Positions 8,105 through 17,166 of a DNA stretch of 64,000 nucleotides are shown one piece after another. Numbering within the stretch: position 1 is the first letter of the stretch; every line of letters starts with the position of its first letter. Position numbers and translations under genes: made by a program. The notes under the pieces are model-generated. The model was given only the letters and a program-made list of their open reading frames with translations. It was not told where the DNA came from and made no database searches. The stretch comes from Verrucosispora sp. WMMD573 (GTDB lineage Bacteria; Actinomycetota; Actinomycetes; Mycobacteriales; Micromonosporaceae): NCBI RefSeq assembly GCF_027497175.1, contig NZ_CP114901.1, positions 2,046,001 to 2,110,000 on the forward strand, in the 5' to 3' direction.

Positions 8105-8946
8105 AGGACGTTCTCGACCTGCCCGCGGAGCGGGACCTGCCGCCGGAGGCGGCGCTTGCGATGCGGGCCCGGATTCTCGGCTCCGTGAGCCCGCCTCCGC
8201 CGCGTATTCCACGACTGCGGATCGCCATTGCTGCGGCGGTGCTGCTGGCCGTGGCGTCCGGTGCGGCGGCGGTGGTGTGGGACCGGCCGGAGCGCTCGAC
8301 CATGCAGGTGCTGGCCATGGGACCCGGGGAGCTGTCGCCGACGCTGCAGGAAGCGGCCGAGCGGTGCCTGCAGTGGAACTCCCCGCAACGACAGACCCGG
8401 CAGAATCCGGGTGAGCGACCCGTCCCGGTGTCCATGGCCGACCTGGCGGTGGCCACCGAGCGAGATGACCGCGCACTGGTGTTGTTCATGAACGACGTCG
8501 GCTACGCCACCTGCGACGTGGAGTGGGCGGGAACAGCCCGGGAGTCCGGCGGGGGCGCCACCGAGCCGTGGCCGCACGGTGCCTGGCTGCCCGGGCCGGT
8601 GCAGCGGCTGCTGCTGACCTCCACCGAGTCCGACGGCGGGGACGTCAGCGTCAGCGGCCGGGTCAGCAGCCGCGTCCACCGGCTCGTACTCGACCACGGC
8701 GACGGCCACACCACCACTGCACGACTTTCCAAAGGCACGTTCGGCCTCATGACCAGCGACGCAAGACTCAAAGCGAGCAACGACCCTCAACTGGTCAGCT
8801 ACGACTCCGGAGGGACCGAGATCGACAGGCGCCCGCTGTTCCAGGCCGAGGACCAACTTGAGCACTGCTACACGGGCCCGGACGGGAAGCGGATCTACGG
8901 CAAACCGACCAGCGACTGCCGTCCTGCCGAGAAGTGGGGGCGATAG
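8101..8946 (+). CDS. Membrane-anchored partner of ECF sigma factor
   Basis: A 281-residue protein: a 38-residue cytoplasmic N-terminus, one membrane helix (IAIAAAVLLAVASGAAAVVW, about 40-59), and an extracytoplasmic domain with one early and two late cysteines (AERCLQW, LEHCYTG, SDCRPAE). The GTGA overlap with the sigma gene and the topology suggest a sigma-regulatory or sensor protein, though no zinc anti-sigma motif is visible in the short cytoplasmic part. Part of its coding sequence is the source of the remnant at 455-603. Confidence 0.75.
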   Translation: MKDVLDLPAERDLPPEAALAMRARILGSVSPPPPRIPRLRIAIAAAVLLAVASGAAAVVWDRPERSTMQVLAMGPGELSPTLQEAAERCLQWNSPQRQTRQNPGERPVPVSMADLAVATERDDRALVLFMNDVGYATCDVEWAGTARESGGGATEPWPHGAWLPGPVQRLLLTSTESDGGDVSVSGRVSSRVHRLVLDHGDGHTTTARLSKGTFGLMTSDARLKASNDPQLVSYDSGGTEIDRRPLFQAEDQLEHCYTGPDGKRIYGKPTSDCRPAEKWGR

Positions 8947-9740
8947 CCACGATCGGAGGCTGACCGCTGACCGGGGACGTGGGTCGTCACTCGCGGACCA
9001 GCCCCGGCGGCAGCGCGTCCTCGTCGAGTCGGACCTGGCGGGCGTTGGCCACGGGGTCGCGCTCGAGGGTGTGGATAAGTGGCGCCGGGCCGCCGACGCA
9101 GGTCCAGGTGTCGTCCCAGACCGCGGAGACCAGCCATGACCGGTCGGCAGGGAAGAACAGATCGGGTAGGGCGCCGTGCGGGTGGCGGATGTGCCCACCG
9201 GTGCGCCAGGCGAGGGCTTGCTCGGGGCCGACCTGGACCAGCACGTACGGCCAGTTCCAGTAGAGGAACACTCTCGGGGCGTGGGGGAAGACGACGTCGT
9301 GGGCGCCGGTGTCGAGGTAGGCCAACCACCACGGCTGGTCGGGCGTTTGCGTGGTGAGGTCCTCGATCAGGGCTTGCTCGTAGGCGGCGGTGGTGACGTC
9401 GTCGGTCTGGTACGTGCTGGCGTAGGCGTCGAAGACCGATGGGATGGCGGTGGTGATCGAGACGCCGGCAGTGGTGTGCCCGGCGATCCAGCTCACGTCG
9501 GCGGCGGCGCCGACGCGCCAGTCCCGCCCGTCCTTGTTGACCTGCACATCGCTATTCAAGCCGCTGCCGCGACGGTTGGCGTCGGAATCAGTCCGGTCGC
9601 GGAACGGCGGCCGGCGAACCAGCCGTTTTGGGCCACCATGCCGTACGCGTGCCCTGCGCGCGGTGGAACGCTGATGCTGCGCAGGGTCCCGCACATCGTG
9701 TCCGAGGTGCCGGCCGGCGACGGCGGCAGGCTCGAGGTTG
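8340..9740. repeat. Segmental duplication, copy 2
   Basis: This more complete copy of the segment also found at 455-1345 includes the 3' two-thirds of the sigma-linked membrane protein gene, the convergent gene 8987-9547 and about 190 bp upstream of it. The intact sigma/membrane operon here suggests this is closer to the ancestral arrangement. Confidence 0.7.
8987..9547 (-). CDS. Conserved hypothetical protein, paralogue B
   Basis: The 186-residue paralogue of the product of 604-1164, same length and colinear throughout, with substitutions such as YASTYQTDDV for YATTYQADDV. It is convergent with the sigma-linked membrane protein gene, with 40 bp between stops. The GTG at 9547 (or TTG at 9559) is the conserved start in both copies. 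Retention of an intact frame in both copies suggests both are still under selection. Function unknown. Confidence 0.7.
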   Translation of the reverse strand: MQVNKDGRDWRVGAAADVSWIAGHTTAGVSITTAIPSVFDAYASTYQTDDVTTAAYEQALIEDLTTQTPDQPWWLAYLDTGAHDVVFPHAPRVFLYWNWPYVLVQVGPEQALAWRTGGHIRHPHGALPDLFFPADRSWLVSAVWDDTWTCVGGPAPLIHTLERDPVANARQVRLDEDALPPGLVRE

Positions 9741-9762
9741 CCGCGCCCGCAGGGCCGGGAGT

Positions 9763-9952
9763 GGGGATGGCTGTGTGTGTTCCGCCGGGATCGTGGCTGA
9801 ACTTCGAGGTGCCGCCCGCTCTCGCCTCGCGGGCCGGTTGGTTGAACGGGCGCGGCCCTGGTGGCCGTAGATCCTGATGCCCAGGAGGCGGTGGGTATGG
9901 CTGCGTGTGTTTCGTCGAGATCGCTTGGCTCACGGTAGGAGATGCCACCCGC
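9763..9952. repeat. Two imperfect 58-bp direct repeats
   Basis: Units at 9763-9819 and 9891-9952 share GGGxATGGCTGxGTGTGTT at the start, a GATCG core and a GxxGCCxCCCGC end. They lie between the unknown gene 8987-9547 and the IS110 transposase, in otherwise gene-free DNA. They may be decayed mobile-element ends or tandem regulatory sequence; no protein-coding sense was found. Confidence 0.5.
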
Positions 9953-10089
9953 CGCTTCGTCGTCTGCGAGATTCGGTAGACCGCTGATGGAGACCCGCGA
10001 CTCGCGTTCGCATCCGTAGAAGGTGCCGGCAAACCCGAACCTAGACGAGGCACATTCGAGCAAACCGACCGACAAAGGAGAGCGCGACG
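9953..10089 (+). other. IS110 left non-coding end, possible bridge-RNA region
   Basis: IS110-group elements carry a structured bridge RNA in the non-coding DNA upstream of the recombinase gene. This gene-free stretch directly precedes such a gene and contains its ribosome-binding site (AAAGGAG, about 10 nt before the GTG). I could not fold the RNA or define the element ends by eye, so the label rests on position only. Confidence 0.25.
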
Positions 10090-11280
10090 GTGGCGAAGCT
10101 GTGGATCGGCGTGGACATCGGCAAGACCCACCACCACGTGGCCGCCGTCGACGGCGACGGCCGGCTCGTCTACTCCCGCCGGGTCGCCAACGACGAAACC
10201 GCCCTGCTGACGGTCATGGCCTAGGTGTCGACACACGGCCGTCCGGTCTGCTGGGCGGTCGACGTCACCACCGGCCTGTCCGCCCTCCTGCTGACCCTGC
10301 TCTGGCGCCGCCAGGTCCAGGTCCGCTACGTCTCCGGCACCGTCGCGTTCCACATGGCCGCCGCCTTCGCCGGGGAGAACAAGACCGACGCCCGCGACGC
10401 GGTCGTCATCGCCCAGACCATCCGCATGCGCCCCGACATCCCCGTCCTCGAACCCTCCGACCGGCTCCTCGCCGAACTCACCGTCCTGACCGGCTACCGC
10501 GCCGACCTCGTCGGGCAGCGCGTCGCCACCCTCTTCCGGCTGCAGGAACTCCTCACCGGAATCAGCCCCGCCCTCGAACGCGCGGTCGACTTGAACCGGA
10601 AGGCCCCGATGATGGTCCTCGCCTGCTGGCAAACCCCGGGCGCGATTCGGCACGCCGGCGTCGACCGGATCACCGCCCTACTCCGACGCGGTCACGTCAA
10701 GAACGCCGTCCAGGTGGCCGAGGCGATGGTCGCCGCCGCCCGGCAGCAAACCGTGAACCTGCCGGGCCAACGTTCCGCCGCAGTGGTGGTCGGGCAGATG
10801 GCCACCGAGATCCTCGCCCTCGAACAACGCATCGCCGCCGTCGACGACCTCATCGCCGAGCAGCTCGACCAGCATCCCCTCGCGCCGATCATCGGGAGCC
10901 TTCCCGGCATGGGTAACCTGCTCACCGCCGAACTACTCGTCCACACCGCGGGCATGACCGAGTACGACAGCCCGGCGAAGTTGGCCGCCCACGCCGGCCT
11001 GGCGCCTGTCTCCCGCGACTCCGGAACGGTCTCCGGGAATCATCGGCAGCCTCGCCGCTATCACCGTCGGCTGCGACATATCCTGTGGATGGCCGCGTTC
11101 ACCGCCGCCCGGGAATGCCCCACCTCCCGTGCCTACTACGAGAGAAAACGCGCCGAAGGAAAGAACCACCGCCAAGCCATACTCGCGCTCGCGCGACGGC
11201 GCGTCGACGTTCTCTGGGCACTCATCCGCGACCGCAAGACATTCACTCGACCGGCACCGGTGATCCGCGCGGCAGCCTGA
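10090..11280 (+). pseudogene. IS110-family transposase with in-frame TAG
   Basis: Codons 1-44 give a typical IS110 start (VAKLWIGVDIGKTHHHVAAV, with the first RuvC-like Asp). TAG at 10222-10224 interrupts, and the same frame continues with GTG at 10225 to the end. The rest carries AGENKTDARDAVVIA (Asp/Glu of the DEDD set) and the C-terminal transposase_20 domain (LPGMGNLLTAELL, then SRDSGTVSG with the catalytic Ser). One base change would restore a 396-residue protein. As read, it is inactive unless the amber codon is suppressed or the GTG restart complements. A sequencing error cannot be excluded. Confidence 0.85.
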
Positions 11281-11886
11281 ACCAAACCGCTCCCCGCCGA
11301 CGCAACCCCATGCGCCGGTCGATCCACCCTGCCCACCAAGATTAACCGGAGTCACATGGAGACTCCTAAGACGACGCTCTATCTCTACCTATAGGCTGGT
11401 GACCTGCGGTTCCTATTTTGTATTCACTTCAGTGGGTCGCACGCGCGCGTTGCTGTGGTCGCTTGCTGAAGATCAGCAGAGCTGACGTAAGTCCTGCTCA
11501 GGCCGTACTTTGGTCGGTCCGACGCGTTCATGCCGGAATCCGGTGAAGTTGCCGCGCCGCGTCAGTCTACGGTGCCGCGAGAGCCGGGGTCAGCAGCGTG
11601 ACGGGTTTGGCTGCGCGTGCCGGGTGGTGGTGACCGACCCAGAGCTCGTCCGGTGAGATATTGGGCGAAGTCGGGGTGGCCGGTCCGGCTCTGCAGGGCG
11701 AAGCCGCTCCGGGCGGTTGTTGTGAAGGGCGGCACGGAGCTGGTCGTACTCGTCGCGTGGTGTGGCGGGGCTCGCTCGCTGGAGGTCGGCAATCGAGGCG
11801 GTGCGTGCGATTGGTCGCGCTCCTGCTGCGGGCTTGGTCAAGCCCGCGGGCTCTTGCGGGGGACGCGCAGGCAGTAATGAGTCCGA
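11281..11886. other. Gene-free stretch between IS110 and IetS
   Basis: About 600 bp with no supportable gene. It holds the right non-coding end of the IS110 element (end not defined) and the right copy of the 65-bp repeat (11435-11501). On the minus strand, two overlapping frames near 11590-11840 give short protein-like pieces (ADLQRASPATPRDEYDQL; HPDFAQYLTGRAL), possibly a decayed gene, too weak to name. Confidence 0.5.
11435..11501 (+). repeat. About 65-bp direct repeat, right copy
   Basis: Partner of 1522-1586. It lies 155 bp after the IS110 transposase stop. No tRNA is recognisable beside this copy. Together the copies bracket the DUF4143 ATPase, TOTE helicase, sigma pair and IS110. Confidence 0.55.
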
Positions 11887-14445
11887 TCAGACTTGGATTG
11901 CGACGGGAACGCCGATCTGCTGGGCGACGGGTGTCCAAATGTCGACGTCTTGTTCCGGGGTCTCGATGGATACGGCGAGAGCGTAGCGTGCGCCGGAGTC
12001 GCTGCCGTCACGCTTGGGGTTCTCCTTCCACCATCCAGTCACGGGGAAGATGGCTATGGCGCCGCACCCGGCGAGATCCGCCGCTGATCCTTCCCAGATA
12101 TCGGTATGGAGGGAGCCTGCGGTTCGTTGATTACTCCCGAAGATCCACTGCTTGGCGTCATTGGTGCTACTCGGTCGGCGCTCCTCTTCGGCTAGCGCTC
12201 GTTGATTAATGCGCTTGCGGAAAAGATCAGTGGACTCTGTAGGCCGCCGGATGTCGAAGCGAAGGCCGTGGGATGCGTAGCTGTATCTCCGTTGCCAACC
12301 GCGGCGTCCGGGGTTGGGCTCGATGAAGTACGACAATGTCACGCGCATCCTGACCTGCGCGGCTCCGAGTCCTGTCAGGACGTCAGTGGGCCATGGCAGG
12401 TCGTGAAGGTGCATCTCCCTCATGGTTCCGTCGCGGTAAGGGTGGATTGTGTCCTGAACGATAAGGGTGAGTGCGTCGCTCGCGCTGCGGGTCGCACGAT
12501 CTAGGCTGGGTAGGCCCATTCCGTATCGTCTGTGGAGCTGATGGACCGCGGCCTTGCCTACCCTGCGGGCTCGGTCGACGCGCTGTTGCATGGCAGTCGT
12601 CCACTCCGCAGAATGGACGATCAGGGCACGAACCGTCTCAGGCCAAAGTGTCGGGTAGTCAGCAAGGATCGATGCGGCTAGGTGAGCAGCCTGGGCTGTG
12701 GCGGCGCTGGTTGCGCAGGTGGTTGTGAGGAGGCGTGCATCGACGCCCGGGTGTCGGGTGGTCAGCACCTGCAGGGCCTCTGGAGTGTCATAGCTCGTTC
12801 CCGCGGGCGAGCAGGCGACGTTGCCGCCTTCGAGCACGATGTCGGGCTTGACCGGCCATCTACGGCTGAACGGGACGGAAGTTCGGCTGTGTGGTGATAG
12901 CTCGCCACGGGGGGCAAGCGGTATCCAGCCGTCCCACATTTGCCCTGCGGATGCGAGATTATCCAGGCTTGTGTAGGCCCCCACGGTCAACGCGTTCCAC
13001 GCTTGTCCGGGGTCCTCGACCGGCTCGACATCGTTTCGGGTCAGGTAGTCCTGCTGGAACTTGGTGCGCTCCACGTTCCCGGCGCTAATGAGGAAGAGGC
13101 GACGAGCTGCCTCCTCGGCCTGGTCAAGATAGACCAAGCCGTTGTCGGTGACGTCGATGCTTCTTCCGGCCGCGAGCGCATCGACAGCTGCAGACCACGA
13201 CGTCGGTTCGCCCGTCACGCGACGGCGGCTGCCGTCCTCTCGGACCGGTCCTCCTTTTGCCGTAACAGCCATCGAGAATACCCGGCGACGCGCAGGGGCT
13301 TGAACCTCCACAAGGCTCGCCGCTGTGGCGGTAACTGCACCATGCAGCTCGGGTGGATGCGCCTGAGGAGGCGACGGTACCAGCTTGACAGACTCTAGGC
13401 GGTGCCGAAGCTTTACTGGTCCCGCTGATCGTATGACCTTGCCAAGATCGCCATAGAGAGCGAGGCCGGCCATCTCTGTACCATGGCCACCGTGGTCGTC
13501 AAGCCGCCAATTCGGATCGCAAGAGTGGCAGTCGGTTAGGTCGAGTGAGTGTTCCAAGAGCGCATGGTTTTTGTGAACACCGGTATCGAGGATGCATACG
13601 GTGGGGGCTTCGGCTGAAGCAGCGCTTGTTCGGTCGACGAGTTGGTCTACCCACTCACGCTGTTCGCTGGCGGGCTCAGAGGCAATTTGTTGCGCGAGTT
13701 CATGAGGTTGACGTAGCTCAGCGAGGTCATCGAGCACGTCTAGGGCGGTTGCCAGATCCCGGGCGGTCGCTTCGACCAAGACGACCGTTCTGTCCGAGAA
13801 GCCCAGGGTGCGCGGGCCCATCCGGACTCTCGCCCGCTCGGCGAACTGCTGAAGACGGCCGATCTCGTTGCCGTCGCGGCGACGCAGCCACACTTCCCAC
13901 CAGACGCGGGCATCCGGCTCTGGAAATTGCTCTGGCGGATCGGTCCATAGCGCCTCGACTGAAGCTAGCCTAACCGCTGCGATCCGGTCGACGAGGTTGG
14001 CGTTCTTCGGCTTGGCGTCATTAGTGGTCTCAGCGTAGCCCTCGAGCTTGGACAAGAAGTGACCAAGTTTGCCGTCTGGGACGAAGACGGTCGCCTGCTC
14101 CACCGGTCCTGTTGGCGTTTCGACTTCATGGACCGAGACCAGTTCTGGTTGGAGACCCCTGCGCTGCGATTCCAGCGATTGGAGTGCTAGGCCGACGCCA
14201 GGAAAGCTCTCGAACACTAGATACAGGCCGTCGATTGCTCCTTCGACGGTCGCCTCTCGTTCCGCACGCCTAGCCTGTGCGGCTATGTCGACTTCTCTCA
14301 GTTGCTCGGAGAGCCGTTGCGCGTGAGCCTGACGATCCGAGGGTGCCGCCACGGTGCCGTTGTCGCCCCCGCTTCCGGGGCGGCGGTATGGCTCGGCAGT
14401 GGCGGCTCGCGTGAGGAGGAGATGGGGGCGGTTTCGAGGGGCCAT
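11887..14445 (-). CDS. ietS: IetS-like S8 subtilisin-type protease
   Basis: An 852-residue protein with an N-terminal non-catalytic region of about 275 residues and a subtilase domain with all catalytic residues: D287 (ILDTGV), H321 (GGHGTEMAG), oxyanion N457 (SAGN) and S580 (ATSAATA). The beta-rich C-terminal third follows the protease core. It starts 2 nt after the stop of the AAA ATPase gene upstream. This ATPase plus S8 protease pair, in this order, matches the IetAS antiphage system. No signal peptide is seen, so it should act in the cytoplasm, probably released or directed by the ATPase on infection. The DNA has visibly lower GC than the flanks (about 60% in a sampled line against about 70%), a sign of transfer. 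Confidence 0.85.
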   Translation of the reverse strand: MAPRNRPHLLLTRAATAEPYRRPGSGGDNGTVAAPSDRQAHAQRLSEQLREVDIAAQARRAEREATVEGAIDGLYLVFESFPGVGLALQSLESQRRGLQPELVSVHEVETPTGPVEQATVFVPDGKLGHFLSKLEGYAETTNDAKPKNANLVDRIAAVRLASVEALWTDPPEQFPEPDARVWWEVWLRRRDGNEIGRLQQFAERARVRMGPRTLGFSDRTVVLVEATARDLATALDVLDDLAELRQPHELAQQIASEPASEQREWVDQLVDRTSAASAEAPTVCILDTGVHKNHALLEHSLDLTDCHSCDPNWRLDDHGGHGTEMAGLALYGDLGKVIRSAGPVKLRHRLESVKLVPSPPQAHPPELHGAVTATAASLVEVQAPARRRVFSMAVTAKGGPVREDGSRRRVTGEPTSWSAAVDALAAGRSIDVTDNGLVYLDQAEEAARRLFLISAGNVERTKFQQDYLTRNDVEPVEDPGQAWNALTVGAYTSLDNLASAGQMWDGWIPLAPRGELSPHSRTSVPFSRRWPVKPDIVLEGGNVACSPAGTSYDTPEALQVLTTRHPGVDARLLTTTCATSAATAQAAHLAASILADYPTLWPETVRALIVHSAEWTTAMQQRVDRARRVGKAAVHQLHRRYGMGLPSLDRATRSASDALTLIVQDTIHPYRDGTMREMHLHDLPWPTDVLTGLGAAQVRMRVTLSYFIEPNPGRRGWQRRYSYASHGLRFDIRRPTESTDLFRKRINQRALAEEERRPSSTNDAKQWIFGSNQRTAGSLHTDIWEGSAADLAGCGAIAIFPVTGWWKENPKRDGSDSGARYALAVSIETPEQDVDIWTPVAQQIGVPVAIQV

Positions 14446-14447
14446 CT

Positions 14448-15440
14448 TTACTGCTTCTCGTGGGCCATGTTCTGCCGATCACGCAGGGCTGCCGCCAGGG
14501 TGGCAGGAGTGACGTGCTGCTGACCAGACAGGATGGCCTCCTTGGCGGCTAGCTCGCAGGCGACTGTGATCTCGGCGTGACTCAGGCCTGCTGCGGCCTC
14601 GTCGATAGCACTCCACGCCCACTTTTTGGGCCCCATCGTAGCCAACCGATTGCGGATAACAGCCCTGCTGACCTCCGGCGTGGGTAGCGGATACCCGACA
14701 ACGAGGTCGAACCTCCGGAACAGCGCGCGGTCGAGCAGTTGAGGGTGGTTCGACGCGGCCACCAAGAGGCTGTCCGAGTCCTGCTGGTCCAAGAACTGCA
14801 AGAAGGAGTTCAGCACGCGTCGGATCTCACCAACATCGTTGGTCCTGGAGCGCTCTCCCCCAAGAGCGTCGACCTCATCGAACAGGTAGATTCCCCGGGT
14901 CTCCGCTAGCGCATCGAACACAAGCCGCAGCTTTGCAGCCGTCTCGCCCATCATCTTGGTGATCAGGGCGTCCAAGCGGATGGTGAAGAGTGGTAGTCGA
15001 AGCTCGCCGGCGAGGCTGCGCGCCGTCATCGTCTTTCCGGTCCCGGGCGGGCCGACTAGTAGGAGGCGACGCAGAGGGTCGAAGCCGTGTTCTCGGAGTC
15101 TGTCTTGCTGTCGCTGCTCAAGCAAGACACGCTCCAACCGTTGCCGAACTTCCGGCTCCAGCGCGAGGTCTGCCAAACGCGTGGTCGGGTAGGCGACGCT
15201 CAGGAGGTCAGCTAGCTCACCTCGTGGTCGAGCGACAGGAACCGGGCGACTAACTGGCCTGTCTGCCCTCTCAGAAGTTGCTCGGAGTCCATCGACTAGA
15301 TCTCGCAGCTCTTGGGCGAAGTGCGCTTGACCGCTTCGAGCGGCCTTCGCGGCTACCTGCAGGGCTACCGAGTAGAAGCGGGCATCGTCACCCTCGCCAT
15401 GACTTCTGACCAGGGCCTTGACTTGATCAGCTGTCGCCAC
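14448..15440 (-). CDS. ietA: IetA-like AAA ATPase
   Basis: A 330-residue AAA ATPase with a helical N-terminus (residues 1-60), Walker A GPPGTGKT (130-137), Walker B GIYLFDEVDAL (about 190) and sensor/arginine-finger region RALFRRFD. The GTG at 15440 is chosen because a strong GGGGAGGTG lies about 8-10 nt upstream, while the longer frame upstream lacks such a site. It is the first gene of a two-gene operon with the S8 protease. In IetAS both parts are needed for defence; the ATPase probably senses or remodels a target and controls the protease. Confidence 0.85.
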   Translation of the reverse strand: MATADQVKALVRSHGEGDDARFYSVALQVAAKAARSGQAHFAQELRDLVDGLRATSERADRPVSRPVPVARPRGELADLLSVAYPTTRLADLALEPEVRQRLERVLLEQRQQDRLREHGFDPLRRLLLVGPPGTGKTMTARSLAGELRLPLFTIRLDALITKMMGETAAKLRLVFDALAETRGIYLFDEVDALGGERSRTNDVGEIRRVLNSFLQFLDQQDSDSLLVAASNHPQLLDRALFRRFDLVVGYPLPTPEVSRAVIRNRLATMGPKKWAWSAIDEAAAGLSHAEITVACELAAKEAILSGQQHVTPATLAAALRDRQNMAHEKQ

Positions 15441-15772
15441 GTACGCCGCACCTCCCCCCAGCTGCCGTGCATGAAGCCGCCGCAGACGCTGACCTGACCC
15501 TAGCGTCAACGACTGACTTCCCTGTGCGACATGACCAAGAATGATCTTGAGTATCGCGACCTTCGCGATTCCCCCACTTGCCGACCAAGCTTAGAGCCAA
15601 GACAGGTGGCAGGGCCGCCGCGGTTCGGTCGCAAGGAGCCTGCGGGGCAGAGACTTCATCCGGCCAGCGCCACCATCATTGCGGTGATGCACCGGATCAG
15701 CAAGGCCGTCCCCGCCGAACACCGCATAGGCCCACCACTGGTCCGAGTGCTCCGGCTCATTACGAATCACCT

Positions 15773-16227
15773 GGCGACCCTGGAGCGCTACTTCGGCCTC
15801 GCACGCGAGTCCGACCTGGCCGACGACAGCGTGGTTCGCTTTCACGACGACCTCAACATCATCGTCCGCCTGCGCAACGGCGCCGTGGTCGGGGCCAGTG
15901 TCCGGACCCGACCCGGACAAGAAGGAGACCGGCGACGCCACGCTCCAGTTGCACAACAACCGCCTCGCAAGGGATGTTCTCGGCAGGAGCACGACCGTCT
16001 GGGCGCCATTGTCGGACTGAAGGACGCCGCCTTCTTCCAACCTGCCAGGCTCATCGACCCGCAGTCTGGCCTGAAGAGGGCCTTCGTCCGCACCAACCGA
16101 CGCCTGCGGTGCTGGAGGCAGCCCAGCTGTTCACCGAGCCCAAAGACCTGGCCGAGAACCCCAAACGGAAGAAGCCCGAGCCCTACCTCGGCACCAGGTT
16201 TTGGGGGCCGGCATGATCCTGCGGGCT
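15773..16227 (+). pseudogene. Decayed fragment of a pPIWI-RE gene
   Basis: About 455 bp align to 29584-30040 of the intact PIWI gene at high DNA identity (roughly 85% by eye), including FGLARESDxADxSVVRFHxDLNI and, after a frameshift, AQLFTEPKxWxEN and KRKKPEPY. At least two frameshifts relative to the intact gene break it, and neither the start nor the PIWI C-terminus is present. The 170 bp upstream shows no clear match to the intact gene. It is a relic of a second pPIWI-RE locus or of a recombination event. Confidence 0.8.
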
Positions 16228-16287
16228 TCCGCCTCACCGCCCCGAGTGGGACCGTTGCGCAGCCGTCTCGTATAGCGCTGCGGCGGC

Positions 16288-17166
16288 TTATGGATACTCG
16301 GCCCGGATAAGGGTGGCGAGGTGGTTGCCGGCTTCGGTGGTGTCGACAGGTCCGCCGGCCAACTCGGTGGTGAGTGCATCAATCGGGTAGCGGGCAAGTA
16401 CGTGGTAGCGGGCCAGGTACGCCGCAACCGCGGAGACGTGGTAACCGCTCACAGCGGCGAGCAGCGTGTAGGTAAGGACCTGGTCGATGAGACCCTCGAA
16501 CTGGTGGGTCTCGGTGAGGTGGCCGGTCTTGACTTCCACGATCGTGGCGCCGGCGAGTAGGTCGGCGACCCTCAGCCCATCGAGTAGGGCGGGACCGGTG
16601 GTTAGGGGGCCGTAGCTACACAGCGCAGCACGGAATCCGCTGAGGTAGCTGGCCCAGAAGGCGGCAAATGCTGGTCGGGCGGCACGGGTCGCGGTCGCGC
16701 AGATGGCGATGGTCCGGCGATGCCGCAGCGGCCCTTGCAGCGCGGCATGGACCCCGTCCGGCGTGGTGATGGGAAGCTGTCGCAGGGCTTGTTCGAGGCT
16801 GGTGAGCACGCTGCCCACCGTGAGCAGGCGGGCACCTGGCACTTCAGAGTTGGTCCTGCGCCACGCCGCGTCGCCTCTCCGGTGGTCGGGCCGGTATCCG
16901 GCGGTGGTGAGGAGGGTCTGGCGCTCGGTCTTGGGCAGGCTGGCGAACAGGTGTGGGTACGGCGGGGTGTCGCACAGGTCAAGTGCGAAGGTCTTCTCGA
17001 TAGCGTGGCCGAAGTGTCGCGGACTCGGCGGGCACACGGTGATCGGCGCAGGAGCGCGGCGGATGCGGTGGCGTAGGTCGGCGATCAGCTCCTCGCGGTA
17101 CGGGAAACGGCGGGCAAGCCACCGTTTCGACGACAACGGCTCGAGGTCGGGGCGGAACACATCCAT
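16288..17166 (-). CDS. Predicted PD-(D/E)XK nuclease-like protein
   Basis: A 292-residue protein with a nuclease-type core in the last third: DGLRVADLLAGATIVEVKTG, i.e. D-x(n)-E-V-K, followed by a helix with Q (HQFEGLIDQVLTYTLL) as in RecB-like folds. The N-terminal 180 residues show no known domain. The ATG at 17166 has GAGGAG 7 nt upstream. It lies 295 bp downstream of the sacsin/NOV gene on the same strand and may belong to the same defence unit. Specific function unknown. Confidence 0.65.
   Translation of the reverse strand: MDVFRPDLEPLSSKRWLARRFPYREELIADLRHRIRRAPAPITVCPPSPRHFGHAIEKTFALDLCDTPPYPHLFASLPKTERQTLLTTAGYRPDHRRGDAAWRRTNSEVPGARLLTVGSVLTSLEQALRQLPITTPDGVHAALQGPLRHRRTIAICATATRAARPAFAAFWASYLSGFRAALCSYGPLTTGPALLDGLRVADLLAGATIVEVKTGHLTETHQFEGLIDQVLTYTLLAAVSGYHVSAVAAYLARYHVLARYPIDALTTELAGGPVDTTEAGNHLATLIRAEYP

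Noticed and set aside
14448..15509. Longer IetA starting at 15509
   Set aside because: The extra 23 residues lie upstream of a very strong ribosome-binding site and a GTG at 15440 that fits the domain start better.
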